From Mycobacterium sp. M26 (GTDB lineage: Bacteria; Actinomycetota; Actinomycetes; Mycobacteriales; Mycobacteriaceae): a DNA stretch of 64,000 nt. The DNA is taken from contig NZ_LN929908.1 in the NCBI RefSeq assembly GCF_001494595.1, positions 2,641,716 through 2,705,715 of the forward strand. The letters run 5' to 3'. This document shows positions 25,511-34,861 of the stretch, piece by piece. Numbering within the stretch: the first letter of the stretch is position 1; each line of letters starts with the position of its first letter. Under the pieces are notes generated by a model. It searched no databases. It was given only the letters and a program-made list of their open reading frames with translations, and was not told where the DNA came from. Position numbers and translations under genes: made by a program.

Positions 25511-26167
25511 ATGGGCAGGCAGAGACCGCTGCTGGCCGCGGCCATGGCGATTGCCGGCGGGGTGGGGTTCTACCGCTGGCTGGTGCGGCCGTGGATGAAC
25601 ACCTGGGGCGCGAGCGCCGAGGAAGCCGCTGCGGTGTTGCCCGGTGACGACCTCGTCGAACCAGGAGCGCCGCGGACCACCCGGGCGATCACCATCGACG
25701 CGCCGGTGGGGGCGGTGTGGCCGTGGCTGGCACAGATCGGCGAGGACAAGGGCGGGTTCTACAGCTACGACGTCCTGGAGCGGCTGGTCGGCTCCCGGAT
25801 CCGCAACGCCGACGTCGTCCATCCGGAATGGCAGGACCTGCATGTTGGTGACACGGTGTGGCTGGCCCGCCGCTACGGACCCGGCGCCAGCCAGGAAGTA
25901 GTCGCGATGGAGCCGCCATCCCATGTTGTGCTGATGTCGCCCGCCGACGCCGAACGGGTGCGACGCGGAGAGAAGGCGTTCGGGTCGTGGGCGTTCTACC
26001 TGCGCCCGCACGGTGAGCGCACCCGGCTGATCGCCCGCGGCACCGGCGGATCGGCCGGCATCATCAGCTACGACGTCGCGCATTTCGTGATGGAGCGCGG
26101 GATGCTGCGCGGTATCCGCGAGCGGGCCGGCCATCCCCTGGGACCACGAGCAGACGCACACCCCTAA
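25511..26167 (+). CDS. SRPBCC-family (START-like) protein
   Basis: About 218 residues from ATG 25511. A short hydrophobic N-terminus (LLAAAMAIAGGVGFYRWLV) may anchor it. The body has RAITIDAPVGAVWPWLAQIGEDKGGFYSYD, the entry of an SRPBCC lipid-binding barrel, and ends FVMERGMLRGIRERAG. Ligand unknown. It is 57 bp downstream of the Rv2557-like gene and convergent with rarA. Confidence 0.7.
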   Translation: MGRQRPLLAAAMAIAGGVGFYRWLVRPWMNTWGASAEEAAAVLPGDDLVEPGAPRTTRAITIDAPVGAVWPWLAQIGEDKGGFYSYDVLERLVGSRIRNADVVHPEWQDLHVGDTVWLARRYGPGASQEVVAMEPPSHVVLMSPADAERVRRGEKAFGSWAFYLRPHGERTRLIARGTGGSAGIISYDVAHFVMERGMLRGIRERAGHPLGPRADAHP

Positions 26168-26194
26168 CGCCCGAAACGTGCGCTTGCGCGTCGG

Positions 26195-27529
26195 CTATCC
26201 GCGCCGGCGACGCAGGATCGCCCGCAACTTGTCCAGCCGCCCGGAGATCTCGCGCTCGACGCCATGGCCGGTCGGTTTGTAGTAGTCGACGCCGACCAGT
26301 TCGTCGGGCGGATACTGTTGCGGCACAATGCCATCCGGGTCATCGTGCGGATAGCGGTAGCCCTGGGCGTTGCCCAGTTTCGCCGCGCCCGCGTAGTGCC
26401 CGTCGCGCAGGTGCGCCGGCACCATCCCGGCCTTACCGGCGCGGATGTCGCTCATCGCCGCGCCCAGCGCCGTCGTCACCGCATTCGACTTCGGCGCGGT
26501 GGCCAGGTGAACGGTGGCATGCGCGAGCGTCAGCTGCGCCTCGGGCATACCGATGAGCTGCACGGTCTGGGCGGCTGCCACCGCGGTCTGCAGCGCCGAC
26601 GGGTCGGCCATCCCGATGTCCTCGCTGGCCAGGATCATCAGCCGGCGCGCCACGAACCGCGGGTCCTCCCCCGCCACCAGCATCCGGGCCAGGTAGTGCA
26701 GTGCGGCGTCCACATCGGAGCCGCGGATCGACTTGATGAAGGCGCTGATGACGTCGTAGTGCTGATCGCCGTCGCGGTCGTAACGCACCGCCGCCTTGTC
26801 CAGCGACTGCTCGACGACCTCGACGGTGACACGCTCGCCGGCCTCGGCGGCCACCTCCAGCGCAGTCAGCGCGCGGCGGGCGTCACCGGCGGACAGTTGC
26901 ACCACCAGGTCCACCGCGTCGCCGTCGACGGCGACCCGGCCGCCCAGCCCGCGCGGATCCTCGATGGCCCGGGTGATCACGGTGCGGACGGCGTCGGCGG
27001 TCAGCGGCTGCAGTTGCAGGATCAGCGAGCGCGACAGCAGCGGGGCGACCACCGAGAACGACGGGTTCTCGGTGGTGGCCGCCACCAGCAGCACGATCCG
27101 GTTCTCCACCGCGGCCAGCAGGGCGTCCTGCTGGGTCTTGGAGAACCGGTGCACCTCGTCGATGAACAACACGGTCTGCTCGCCGTAGGCCGCGGCGCGA
27201 CGGGCGTTGTCGATGACGGCCCGGACCTCTTTGACACCGGCGGTGAGCGCCGAGAGCGCCTCGAATCGCCGACCGGTGGCCTGGCTGACCAGGGAGGCCA
27301 GCGTCGTCTTCCCGGTCCCCGGCGGTCCGTAGAGGATCACCGACGCCGCGCCGGACCCTTCGACCAGCCGTCGCAGCGGTGAGCCTTGGCGCAGCAGGTT
27401 GTCCTGCCCGACGACCTCGTCCAGCGACGATGGCCGCATCCGCACGGCCAGCGGAGCCGAGGCAGGCACGTCGAGACCCGGCCGGTCGTCGTCCCCGGGC
27501 ACATCGAACAGGCTGTCGGCCACGACCAC
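26195..27529 (-). CDS. rarA: Replication-associated recombination protein A (MgsA/RarA)
   Basis: About 444 residues from GTG 27529 (alternative GTG 27523). AAA+ signatures: Walker A GPPGTGKTTLASLV, Walker B VLFIDEVHRFSKTQ, sensor TTENPSFSVVAPLLSR, then the C-terminal MgsA tetramerisation part with MPEAQLTLAHATVHLA and the closing YYKPTGHGVEREI. Acts at stalled replication forks. Homologue of Rv2559c. Confidence 0.93.
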   Translation of the reverse strand: MVVADSLFDVPGDDDRPGLDVPASAPLAVRMRPSSLDEVVGQDNLLRQGSPLRRLVEGSGAASVILYGPPGTGKTTLASLVSQATGRRFEALSALTAGVKEVRAVIDNARRAAAYGEQTVLFIDEVHRFSKTQQDALLAAVENRIVLLVAATTENPSFSVVAPLLSRSLILQLQPLTADAVRTVITRAIEDPRGLGGRVAVDGDAVDLVVQLSAGDARRALTALEVAAEAGERVTVEVVEQSLDKAAVRYDRDGDQHYDVISAFIKSIRGSDVDAALHYLARMLVAGEDPRFVARRLMILASEDIGMADPSALQTAVAAAQTVQLIGMPEAQLTLAHATVHLATAPKSNAVTTALGAAMSDIRAGKAGMVPAHLRDGHYAGAAKLGNAQGYRYPHDDPDGIVPQQYPPDELVGVDYYKPTGHGVEREISGRLDKLRAILRRRRG

Positions 27530-27558
27530 AGGCTTACCACGTTCGTAATGTGGTCGTC

Positions 27559-28440
27559 GTGAGCGCACGCGGCTGGGTCCTGTTCGCGGCCATGAGCGTC
27601 ATCTGGGGTGTCCCCTACCTGATGATCAAGGTGGCCGTCGGTGAGGTCTCCGTCCCGTTCCTGGTCTTCGTGCGATCCGCGGTCGGGGCGGCGCTACTCC
27701 TGCCGCTGGCGCTGGCCCCGGCCACCCGTGCCCTGCTGCGCAGGCACTGGAAAGCGGTGGCCGCCTTCGCGTTCTTCGAGATGATCGCCGCGTGGCTGAT
27801 GCTCTCCGATGCCGAACGGCACCTGACCAGTTCGCTGACCGGTCTGCTGATCGCCGCCGCGCCGATCATCGCCGCGGTGCTTGACCGGCTCACCGGCGGC
27901 GAGCGTCTCGGGCCGTGGCGGGTCGCCGGCCTCGGGGTCGGGCTGGCCGGTGTGGCGGTGCTGGCCGGCCCGGGTCTCACCGGAGGTGGCGCCTGGCCGG
28001 TCACCGAGGTGCTGCTCACCGCGACCTGCTATGCCATCGCCCCGCTGATCGCCGCGCGCTATCTGGCCGACGTGCCCGGTCCGGCGCTGACCTCGGCGTG
28101 CCTGGGGCTGGCGGCACTGGTGTATCTGGTCCCCGCAGCACTGACCTGGCCGACGCACGCGCTGCGCGCCCAGACGTACTGGGCGATCGCCGGGCTGGCC
28201 GGTATCTGCACCGCGCTGGCGTTCGTGGTGTTCTTCGCCCTGATCCGGGAGGTCGGTGCGGCACGATCGCTGATCGTCACCTACGTCAACCCGGCGGTGG
28301 CGCTGCTGGCCGGCGTGCTGGTGCTGCGGGAGCCGCTGACGTGGTGGAACATCGCCGGGCTGGCACTGATCCTGAGCGGATCGGTACTGGCGACCCGGGC
28401 GGGGACGGCGCGGGTGTCAGAACACGCCGGCAACCAGTAG
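27559..28440 (+). CDS. EamA/DMT-family transporter
   Basis: About 293 residues from GTG 27559 (GTG 27550 also in frame). Ten hydrophobic segments in two repeated EamA halves: the first begins WVLFAAMSVIWGVPYLMIK, the second ALTSACLGLAALVYLVPAAL, with GEPLTW-type loop seen as LREPLTWWNIAGLALILSG. Metabolite or drug exporter of unknown substrate. Divergent from rarA with a 30-bp gap; its end overlaps the convergent TetR gene by 24 bp. Confidence 0.85.
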   Translation: MSARGWVLFAAMSVIWGVPYLMIKVAVGEVSVPFLVFVRSAVGAALLLPLALAPATRALLRRHWKAVAAFAFFEMIAAWLMLSDAERHLTSSLTGLLIAAAPIIAAVLDRLTGGERLGPWRVAGLGVGLAGVAVLAGPGLTGGGAWPVTEVLLTATCYAIAPLIAARYLADVPGPALTSACLGLAALVYLVPAALTWPTHALRAQTYWAIAGLAGICTALAFVVFFALIREVGAARSLIVTYVNPAVALLAGVLVLREPLTWWNIAGLALILSGSVLATRAGTARVSEHAGNQ

Positions 28441-28998
28441 CCGGCAGGCCAGGTCGACGTCAGCCAGGGCGTCCTCGGGGCTGAGCGCCCCGCCCACTGC
28501 CCAGGTCAGGATTCCCGTGGTGGCCTGCTGCACCAGACGCAGGCGGCGGCTCTGTTCCTCGGTGGGGTCATCGATGCCCGCCACCGCAAGAATGCGCAAC
28601 GCCAGCGTCGGATCCTCAGGCTCCCGGGTCTGCGCCCGGACCACCTGGGTCGAGGTGATCATCGCGTGGGCTAAATGCTTGTAGCGCAACACATTCCGGC
28701 ACGCTTCGACCATGACCGCGACGATATCGTCGATCCGGTCACCGGTCGGTGGCGGCGGCCGGTAGCGCGCCACCTGGTCGGTGAGCACGGCCGCGAACAC
28801 ATGGTGTTTGGACGGGTAGTACCGGTAGAGCGTGCGCAACGCCACACCGGCGTCGGCGGCGATCTCCTGGGCCTGGATCCGGTCGAGCTCCTTGGCCGCG
28901 CCCAATCTGGCCGCCGCGCGCAGGATTGCACCACGGCGATTCTCCTGGTCATCGGTCGCGGGCAGGGCCGGCGCCCTGGGCTCTCCGATCCGTGGCAC
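28417..28998 (-). CDS. TetR-family transcriptional regulator
   Basis: 193 residues from GTG 28998 (MPRIGEPRAPALPATDDQ). Helix-turn-helix IAADAGVALRTLYRYYPSKHHVFAAV is classical. The C-terminal half resembles the mycobacterial KstR-like/TetR_C group only loosely. Divergent from the SDR at 29074, which it may control through the dyad at 29049-29061. Confidence 0.85.
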   Translation of the reverse strand: MPRIGEPRAPALPATDDQENRRGAILRAAARLGAAKELDRIQAQEIAADAGVALRTLYRYYPSKHHVFAAVLTDQVARYRPPPPTGDRIDDIVAVMVEACRNVLRYKHLAHAMITSTQVVRAQTREPEDPTLALRILAVAGIDDPTEEQSRRLRLVQQATTGILTWAVGGALSPEDALADVDLACRLLVAGVF

Positions 28999-29048
28999 GC
29001 CCCAAGTATCGGGTATCACCCCTGTTGGGGCGCGGCGGTACCGATCAG

Positions 29049-29061
29049 CGAGACCGTCTCG
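29049..29061. promoter_or_regulatory. Palindrome upstream of the SDR gene
   Basis: Perfect 6-bp arms CGAGAC and GTCTCG around one central base, 12 bp before the SDR start and in the gap to the divergent TetR gene. Candidate operator by position only. Confidence 0.35.
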
Positions 29062-29073
29062 ATGTGCTAACTG

Positions 29074-29886
29074 ATGACCAGACAAGATCGACTCGTGGCG
29101 TATGAGAAGTACGGTCCGTGGGCGGTGGTGGCAGGCGGTTCGGAGGGCGTGGGTGCGGAATTCGCTCGGCTGCTTGCCAGTTCGGGCATCAACCTGGTGC
29201 TGGTGGCCCGCAAGCCCGAACCGCTGGCGGACACCGCCGCCGAGTGCCGCGAGCTTGGCGTCGAAGTACGCACGCTTGCAACCGATCTCACGTCCACCGC
29301 TGCGGTCGAAGCATTGACGGAACTGACCGCTGATCTGGAAGTCGGCCTGCTGATCTACAACGCCGGCGCCAACACCTGCAGCGCAGAGTTTCTCGACGCC
29401 GACCTCGCGGACTTCCAGCGGGTGATCGATCTGAACATCACCACGATGATGGCGCTCACCCAGCACTACGGGCGGGCGATGCGGGAGCGGCGGCGCGGCG
29501 GAATTCTTCTGGTCGGCTCGATGGCCGGCTATATGGGATCAGTGCGCCACACGGTCTACGGGGGTGTGAAGGCCTACGGGCGGATCTTCGCCGAGGGGCT
29601 GTGGCTGGAATTGCGCGATCACGACGTCGACGTGCTCGAACTGGTGCTCGGTGTCACCCGGACGCCCGCGATGGAGCGGGTGGGCCTCAACTTCGACGTG
29701 CCGGGAATGCGGGTGGCGCAGCCCGCCGACGTGGCCCGGGAGGGACTGGAACAGCTGGGCAATGGGCCGGTCTATGTGGCCGGCGGCAATGCCGAGGATG
29801 TGGCGCGGCGCAACGACCCGGACCGCGCCAAGGTAGTGGCCGGGGCACACCGCATGATGGCCAAACTGATGGGTCTGGCCACCTAG
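29074..29886 (+). CDS. SDR-family oxidoreductase
   Basis: 270 residues. An atypical cofactor motif AGGSEGVGAEFAR replaces the usual TGxxxGIG; NAGAN near residue 92, Ser in VGSMAGY and YGGVKAYG (Tyr-x3-Lys) give the catalytic set. The C-terminus has LGVTRTPAMERVG and an extended helical tail. Related to mycobacterial SDRs near lipid metabolism genes. Substrate unknown. Confidence 0.82.
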   Translation: MTRQDRLVAYEKYGPWAVVAGGSEGVGAEFARLLASSGINLVLVARKPEPLADTAAECRELGVEVRTLATDLTSTAAVEALTELTADLEVGLLIYNAGANTCSAEFLDADLADFQRVIDLNITTMMALTQHYGRAMRERRRGGILLVGSMAGYMGSVRHTVYGGVKAYGRIFAEGLWLELRDHDVDVLELVLGVTRTPAMERVGLNFDVPGMRVAQPADVAREGLEQLGNGPVYVAGGNAEDVARRNDPDRAKVVAGAHRMMAKLMGLAT

Positions 29887-29892
29887 AAGCGG

Positions 29893-30618
29893 CTAGTTCG
29901 ACGAGCTGCTGAGCGCTCGGGAGATGCTGGCTGCCGCGGCAGCCACGAGCGGTTGACATCGCTGCGCCAGCACCCGGTCCGGGGTGACGATCCCGATCGC
30001 CGCGCGGCAGCCCACGGTTGCGGCCACCGACATCATGCTCTCGACGTAGTCGCCGCGGCGGGTGGTGACCCGCCGGCGCACATTGTGCAGTTCACCCCAC
30101 CAGGCCGGGTCGGGCTGCCAGTTGCCGACGTAGCTCAGCTCGGCGATGACGTCTTCGGGCGAGAGTCCGGCCAGTGCGGCGACACCGAGAGCGACCCGGT
30201 GCGCGGGAATCCGACTGCCGACCGAGGTCGGGACCTGCCGTGCGGAGGCGCCGCCGAGTTTGTCCAGGTGCACGATGCAGCCGCGGTCGAGCAGACCCAG
30301 GTGGACCACCGCACCGGTGCGGACCTGCAGATCGTGCAGTACCGGGGCGGCCGCCGAGCGCAGCCGCACGTCGATACCTTCCCCGGCACTACGCCCCGAG
30401 GTCCGCGCACCCAGCCGGTAGCCGCGCCCGCAATGGGTCAGCCAGCGCAGCCGAACCAGCTGGTCAAGGATCCGATGGGTGGTGGATCGCGGGAGGTTGG
30501 CCCGGGCGGCGATCTGATCGAGGGTCAGTGACACCGACCCGTCGTCAAAGGCGTCGATGATGGCCGTGAACCGGTCCAGCATCGATGCTGGAGCGGTATC
30601 GGTCAGTGCCGCCGTCAT
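29893..30618 (-). CDS. IclR-family transcriptional regulator
   Basis: 241 residues from ATG 30618 with AGGAG upstream. The winged helix reads LTLDQIAARANLPRSTTHRILDQLVRLRWL; the effector domain has HLGLLDRGCIVHLDKLGG and the weakly conserved C-terminal VGCRAAIGIVTPD. Divergent from the LLM oxidoreductase gene, its probable target, with a dyad in between. Confidence 0.88.
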   Translation of the reverse strand: MTAALTDTAPASMLDRFTAIIDAFDDGSVSLTLDQIAARANLPRSTTHRILDQLVRLRWLTHCGRGYRLGARTSGRSAGEGIDVRLRSAAAPVLHDLQVRTGAVVHLGLLDRGCIVHLDKLGGASARQVPTSVGSRIPAHRVALGVAALAGLSPEDVIAELSYVGNWQPDPAWWGELHNVRRRVTTRRGDYVESMMSVAATVGCRAAIGIVTPDRVLAQRCQPLVAAAAASISRALSSSSN

Positions 30619-30666
30619 CCACACTCCTGTCCGCTCTACGAGAATTCGTTCTACCTCACCGTAGCG

Positions 30667-30683
30667 GTCCCGATCACCGGGAC
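30667..30683. promoter_or_regulatory. Dyad in the IclR / LLM intergenic region
   Basis: 6-bp perfect arms GTCCCG and CGGGAC with a 5-bp spacer in the 107-bp gap between divergent genes. A possible IclR operator, not verified. Confidence 0.3.
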
Positions 30684-30725
30684 GCAAGCATTTGCTTGGT
30701 GTGGCGGCCGATAGAACAGCATGTT

Positions 30726-31595
30726 GTGCGGATCGGACTGTCGACGCCGATGGTGATGCAGTTGCCCGGCGTGTCCTCCGCCTGGGAGCAGGACGCCCCG
30801 ATCGCCGATCTCGCCCGGATTGCACAGTGCGCCGACGCCCTGGGCTTCGACCACCTGACCTGTGCCGAGCATGTCGCCGTTCCGGTGGACGCCGCCGGTC
30901 AGCGCGGGCTGGTGTACTGGGATCCGTTGTCCACCTTCGGTTTTCTGGCCGCGCATACGACCTCGATCAGGTTGGCGACCTCGGTGGTGGTGCTGGGCTA
31001 TCACCATCCACTGGAGATCGCCAAGAGATTCGGCACCCTGGACCGGATCAGCGAAGGCCGCCTGGTGCTCGGCGTGGGGGTCGGTTCGCTGGCCGAGGAA
31101 TTCGACCTGCTCGGGGCCACCTTCGACGGGCGGGGCGAGATCGCCGATGACGCGATCGGCGCCCTGCGCGCCGCCCTGTCGCAACGCAGGCCGTCCTACC
31201 AGGGCACCCACTACCGGTTTGACGGGTTCGCCGTCGAGCCGTGCGCGGTCCAGCCGCACGTCCCGATATGGGTGGGCGGGCGCACGCTGCGCTCGCTGCG
31301 CCGCGCCGTCACCCTGGCCGACGGGTGGATGCCGTTCGGCCTGAGCACCACCGAGCTCACCACCATGCTGGGCCGGGTCGAGACCCCGACCGGCTTCGAG
31401 GTGGTGCTGCCCACCGGACACGCCATCGACCCAACCGGCGATCCGGAGCGAACCACCCAGCGGCTCAACGCATTACGAGATGCGGGTGCAACCTCGGTGA
31501 CCTGCTCGGTCACCGCACAGTCCGCCGAGCACTACTGCGAACAGCTGACCGCGCTATACGAGCTGGCCGGCACCCTGGAGAAAGGCAGCTCATGA
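30726..31595 (+). CDS. LLM-class (F420-type) oxidoreductase
   Basis: 289 residues from GTG 30726 (MRIGLSTPMVMQLPG). Luciferase-like barrel features: LARIAQCADALGFDHLTCAEHVAVP, LATSVVVLGYHHPLEIAKRFGTLDRISEGRLVLGVGVG and VPIWVGGRTLRSLRRAVTLADGWMPFG. Mycobacterial proteins of this class generally use F420. First gene of a three-gene operon; its stop overlaps the next start (ATGA). Confidence 0.86.
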   Translation: MRIGLSTPMVMQLPGVSSAWEQDAPIADLARIAQCADALGFDHLTCAEHVAVPVDAAGQRGLVYWDPLSTFGFLAAHTTSIRLATSVVVLGYHHPLEIAKRFGTLDRISEGRLVLGVGVGSLAEEFDLLGATFDGRGEIADDAIGALRAALSQRRPSYQGTHYRFDGFAVEPCAVQPHVPIWVGGRTLRSLRRAVTLADGWMPFGLSTTELTTMLGRVETPTGFEVVLPTGHAIDPTGDPERTTQRLNALRDAGATSVTCSVTAQSAEHYCEQLTALYELAGTLEKGSS

Positions 31596-32071
31596 GCGAA
31601 GACCGACTGGCCGCCCTCGAACGCCGCCTGGCGGCGCTGGAGGACGAACGCGCCATCGCCCGGCTCCTCGCCTCCTACGGTCCGCTGGTGGACGCCGGCG
31701 AAGCCGACGTTGTCGCCGATCTGTGGACCGCCGAGGGCACCTACGACGTAGGCGACTGGACGATGTCCGGGCACGACGAACTGGTGGCGATGGTCAACTC
31801 CGATGCCCACCGCGGTCTCATGGCCCGCGGCGCCTGCCACTTCTTCGGCCCGCCGGTGGTCACCGTCGACGGCGACGACGCCACCGCGACCTGCCACTCG
31901 ATCATCCTGCTGCGCCGCGAGTCCGGCGGCTATCACGTCTGGCGTGCCGGGGTGCACCTGCTGACCCTGCGCCGCACCGCCGAAGGCTGGCGGATCGTCA
32001 CCCGGGTGGCCCGCCAGCTGGACGGCAGCGACGCGGCCTTCGACCTCGTCGCCCAGGGAATCCCGAGGTGA
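31592..32071 (+). CDS. SnoaL/NTF2-like protein
   Basis: 159 residues. A short coiled N-terminus (RLAALERRLAALEDERAIARLL) leads to an NTF2 fold: YGPLVDAGEADVVADLWTAEGTYDVG and the C-terminal sheet YHVWRAGVHLLTLRRTAEGWRI. This SnoaL_4 group is common in actinobacterial catabolic clusters, sometimes as isomerase or hydratase. Translationally coupled on both sides (4-bp overlaps). Confidence 0.8.
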   Translation: MSEDRLAALERRLAALEDERAIARLLASYGPLVDAGEADVVADLWTAEGTYDVGDWTMSGHDELVAMVNSDAHRGLMARGACHFFGPPVVTVDGDDATATCHSIILLRRESGGYHVWRAGVHLLTLRRTAEGWRIVTRVARQLDGSDAAFDLVAQGIPR

Positions 32072-32844
32072 CCGGGCAGCTGGCCGGCAAGGTCGCCCTG
32101 GTCACCGGCGGCGGGGCCGGGATCGGCGCCGGGATCGCCAGGCGGTTCGCCGACGAAGGCGCCTCGGTGGTGGTGGCCGAATTCGACGCCGACACCGGCG
32201 CGGCCGTCGCCGACGAGATCGGCGGGCTGTTCGTCGCTACCGACGTCACCGACCGGGAACAGGTCGAGAATGCCGTCGCCACAACCCTCTCCGCGTACGG
32301 ATCACTGGACATTCTGGTCAACAACGCCTGGGGCGGGGGTGGGATCGGCCGGGTGGAGAACAAGACCGACGAAGACCTCGCGCACGGCGTCGCGATGGGC
32401 TACTACGGCCCGTTCTGGGCGATGCGCGCCGCTTTCGGCCCCATGAAGGACCGCGGCTGGGGCCGGGTGATCAACATGTGCAGCCTCAACGGGGTCAACG
32501 CCCACATCGGCTCACTGGAGTACAACGCCGCCAAGGAAGCCCTGCGCGCGCTGACCCGCACAGCCGCCCGCGAGTGGGCGCCCACCGGCATCACCGTCAA
32601 TGCCATCTGTCCGGCCGCCAAGAGTTCGGCCTTCCTGGCGGTCGTGGCCGAGCATCCCGAGATCGGGTCGATGGCTGATGCGGCCAACCCGATGGGCCGG
32701 ATGGGTGACCCCTACGACGACATCGCCCCGGTGGCGGTGTTCCTGGCCGGCGAGGGCAGCCGGTATCTGACGGGCAACACGCTGTTCGTCGACGGTGGCA
32801 GCCACATCAACGGCGTGGCCTGGGCGCCGGACCTGGGACCCTAA
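32068..32844 (+). CDS. SDR-family oxidoreductase
   Basis: 258 residues from GTG 32068. TGGGAGIGAGIARRF for the cofactor, NNAWGGGG in place of NNAG, and catalytic Ser (NMCSLNGVNAH) with YNAAK. C-terminal LTGNTLFVDGGSHINGVAW. Overlaps the SnoaL gene by 4 bp (GTGA). With LLM and SnoaL it forms a small oxidative pathway unit whose substrate is unknown. Confidence 0.86.
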   Translation: MTGQLAGKVALVTGGGAGIGAGIARRFADEGASVVVAEFDADTGAAVADEIGGLFVATDVTDREQVENAVATTLSAYGSLDILVNNAWGGGGIGRVENKTDEDLAHGVAMGYYGPFWAMRAAFGPMKDRGWGRVINMCSLNGVNAHIGSLEYNAAKEALRALTRTAAREWAPTGITVNAICPAAKSSAFLAVVAEHPEIGSMADAANPMGRMGDPYDDIAPVAVFLAGEGSRYLTGNTLFVDGGSHINGVAWAPDLGP

Positions 32845-32869
32845 CCCGCACAACCAGATTCGAGTGTTC

Positions 32870-33709
32870 TCAGGCTGGTTGGGTGACGAAGTCGATGAGT
32901 TCCTCGACGCGCCCGATCAGCTCGGGCTCCAGATCCGTCCAGTCGCGCACCGAGGACCGGATGCGTTGCCACGCCCGGGCGATGTCGGCCTGGTCGCGGT
33001 GCGGCCAGCCCAACGCGTCGCAGATCCCGTGCTTCCATTCGACGCTGCGGGGCACCACCGGCCACTGCGCCAGCCCGAGGCGAGCGGGTTTGACGGCCTG
33101 CCAGATGTCGACGTACGGATGACCGACGACCAGGGTGTGCTCACCGCCGGGGCCGCGCCGCACCGCCTCGGCGATGCGGGCTTCCTTGGATCCGGTCACC
33201 AGGTGGTCGACCAGCACCCCCAGCCGGCGCCCCGGCCCGGGACGAAACGACGCGACGATGTCGGCCAGGTCGTCGACACCGCCGAGGTACTCGACCACCA
33301 CACCCTCGACGCGCAGATCCTCACCCCACACCTGCTCCACCAGTTCGGCGTCGTGCCGGCCCTCCACGTAGATGCGACTGGCCAACGCCACCTTGGCGCG
33401 CGCGTCGGCCACCTTCACCGACCCCGACTTCGTTCGCTGGCTGGCGGTCGGCGCCGTCTGGCGCGGGGCCGTCAGGATCACCGGCTTACCCTCGAACAGG
33501 AACCCGGGTCCCAGCGGGAACACCCGGCGCTTGCCGCGGCGGTCCTCAAGTTCGACGCGACCGCCCTCGATCCCGACCACCGCCCCCACATACCCGGACT
33601 GCGGATCCTCCACCACCATGCCTAGCTCGGCGGCCTGCTCGGTCGAGCGGGCCCGACGCGACTGGTGCGGGTCGTTGCTGAGCACATCGGTGCCATAGCG
33701 ATCTGCCAC
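32870..33709 (-). CDS. DUF3097 family protein
   Basis: 279 residues from GTG. The sequence begins ADRYGTDVLSNDPHQSRRA and includes IYVEGRHDAELVEQVWGEDLR, a Toprim-like acidic segment, LGVLVDHLVTGSKEARIA and HPYVDIWQAVKP. These fit the actinobacterial DUF3097 family, for which no function is established; the EGxxD and VDHLV segments suggest a Toprim-type nucleic acid enzyme, which is inference. Confidence 0.8.
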   Translation of the reverse strand: MADRYGTDVLSNDPHQSRRARSTEQAAELGMVVEDPQSGYVGAVVGIEGGRVELEDRRGKRRVFPLGPGFLFEGKPVILTAPRQTAPTASQRTKSGSVKVADARAKVALASRIYVEGRHDAELVEQVWGEDLRVEGVVVEYLGGVDDLADIVASFRPGPGRRLGVLVDHLVTGSKEARIAEAVRRGPGGEHTLVVGHPYVDIWQAVKPARLGLAQWPVVPRSVEWKHGICDALGWPHRDQADIARAWQRIRSSVRDWTDLEPELIGRVEELIDFVTQPA

Positions 33710-34030
33710 CCGGCGATCCTAGGGACCTACCGGCCGATTGCCGTCATACCGGCGCGGCGCGTCGCCCGCCTGTCGCCGAACCCACACCGCACGATTCTTT
33801 GCCGAAACCTTGCGCGGTGAATACCCGTGGCGGTACGGTGCAACCCGGCTCAACGAGTTGCGCTTGGGAGGGCGCCACTCACCGAGTCTGACTGCCGCCC
33901 GGGGGATGTCGATTCGAAACCGCGTGTATGCAGGGGTGCGGCAGCCATGCCCACAACTTGACATACGCGCGGTCGCAGCCATGCACCGTGGGACTTCCGC
34001 GACATCACGTCGCGGGCAAAGGAAGACCCC
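33710..34030. other. 321-bp intergenic region upstream of the LGFP gene
   Basis: No convincing gene on either strand. It must hold the promoters of the divergent DUF3097 and LGFP genes. A TTGACA at 33958-33963 is the only -35-like match for the plus strand, without a clear -10. AAAGGAAG lies 6 bases before the LGFP start. No riboswitch or terminator could be supported. Confidence 0.5.
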
Positions 34031-34861
34031 ATGGCTCACATAGTCAGCCCCCTGGCCGCCGGCGCCGTCCTGGCCGTCGGCGTCATGCTCAGCGCAGCAC
34101 CGGCCCATGCCAGTCCATCGGCCGACGCCATCGACGACATCGATACGCACTACGAGGCGCTCGGTTCTGTGCAGTCCGACCTCGGCCCACCGGTCAGCGA
34201 CGTCTACGACGTACCCGGCGGCGCCGAGCGCGACTACCAGGGCGGCGCCATCTACTTCTCACCGGCCACCGGCGCCCGCGCGTTGTACGGACCGATTCAG
34301 CAGCGCTACCAGGCACTCGGTGGTCCGGCCGGGCCGCTCGGCTTCCCGGTGAGCGATGAAGCCGACGCCGGCAACGGCGTGGCGCACGTCGCCGACTTCA
34401 GCAAGCCCGGCGGAGCGGCCATTTTCTGGAGCCCGCAGTGGGGGGCGGTCGTGCTCGACGGCCCGGTCCTGGCGGCCTACCGCGATTCCGGCGGCGCCAT
34501 CGGGCCGTTCAGCTACCCCAGTGCCGATACGGCCACCGTCAACGGGGTGCAGACCGGGACGTTCATCGGCCCGCGCGGTACCCGGATCGCCTGGTCGGCT
34601 GCCTCCGGAGTCTCGACGGTCCCCGCCTCCCTGGCCGCTTCCCTGCCGTCCGCGAAAGCTCAAGCAGCGCAGGCGGTTCGACGCAGCCAGTGGTGGTGGA
34701 TTCCGGCGGCACTCGCCGTTGTCGCCGCCATGGGCGCCGCCCTGCGGGTGCTGATGCGCCGGCACTCCGGGACCACCACGCCGGCCCAGCCCGAACCATC
34801 AGGCCGCCACCGTGCGCTGTTCACCCACGAAGACGCGTTCAGCGGGCCTGTACCGCGCTGA
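34031..34861 (+). CDS. Secreted/anchored LGFP-repeat protein
   Basis: 276 residues with a signal peptide (SPLAAGAVLAVGVMLSAAPAHA), then LGFP-type repeats: LGPPVSDVYDV, the clear LGFPVSDEADAGNG and related blocks spaced about 50 residues, with FSxPGGAAIFW-like strands. A C-terminal membrane span (WWWIPAALAVVAAMGAALRVLM) and short cytoplasmic tail would anchor it. LGFP repeats are found in corynebacterial/mycobacterial envelope proteins such as mycolyltransferase PS1. Here no enzyme domain is attached. Its end overlaps the convergent metallopeptidase gene by 23 bp. Confidence 0.8.
   Translation: MAHIVSPLAAGAVLAVGVMLSAAPAHASPSADAIDDIDTHYEALGSVQSDLGPPVSDVYDVPGGAERDYQGGAIYFSPATGARALYGPIQQRYQALGGPAGPLGFPVSDEADAGNGVAHVADFSKPGGAAIFWSPQWGAVVLDGPVLAAYRDSGGAIGPFSYPSADTATVNGVQTGTFIGPRGTRIAWSAASGVSTVPASLAASLPSAKAQAAQAVRRSQWWWIPAALAVVAAMGAALRVLMRRHSGTTTPAQPEPSGRHRALFTHEDAFSGPVPR

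Noticed and set aside
33710..34030. Riboswitch (c-di-AMP type) upstream of the LGFP gene
   Set aside because: Conserved core segments of that riboswitch could not be matched; only a TTGACA-like element was found.
33738..34043. 101-codon plus-strand open frame before the LGFP gene
   Set aside because: No ribosome binding site, Arg-rich composition and overlap with the LGFP start; no support as a gene.
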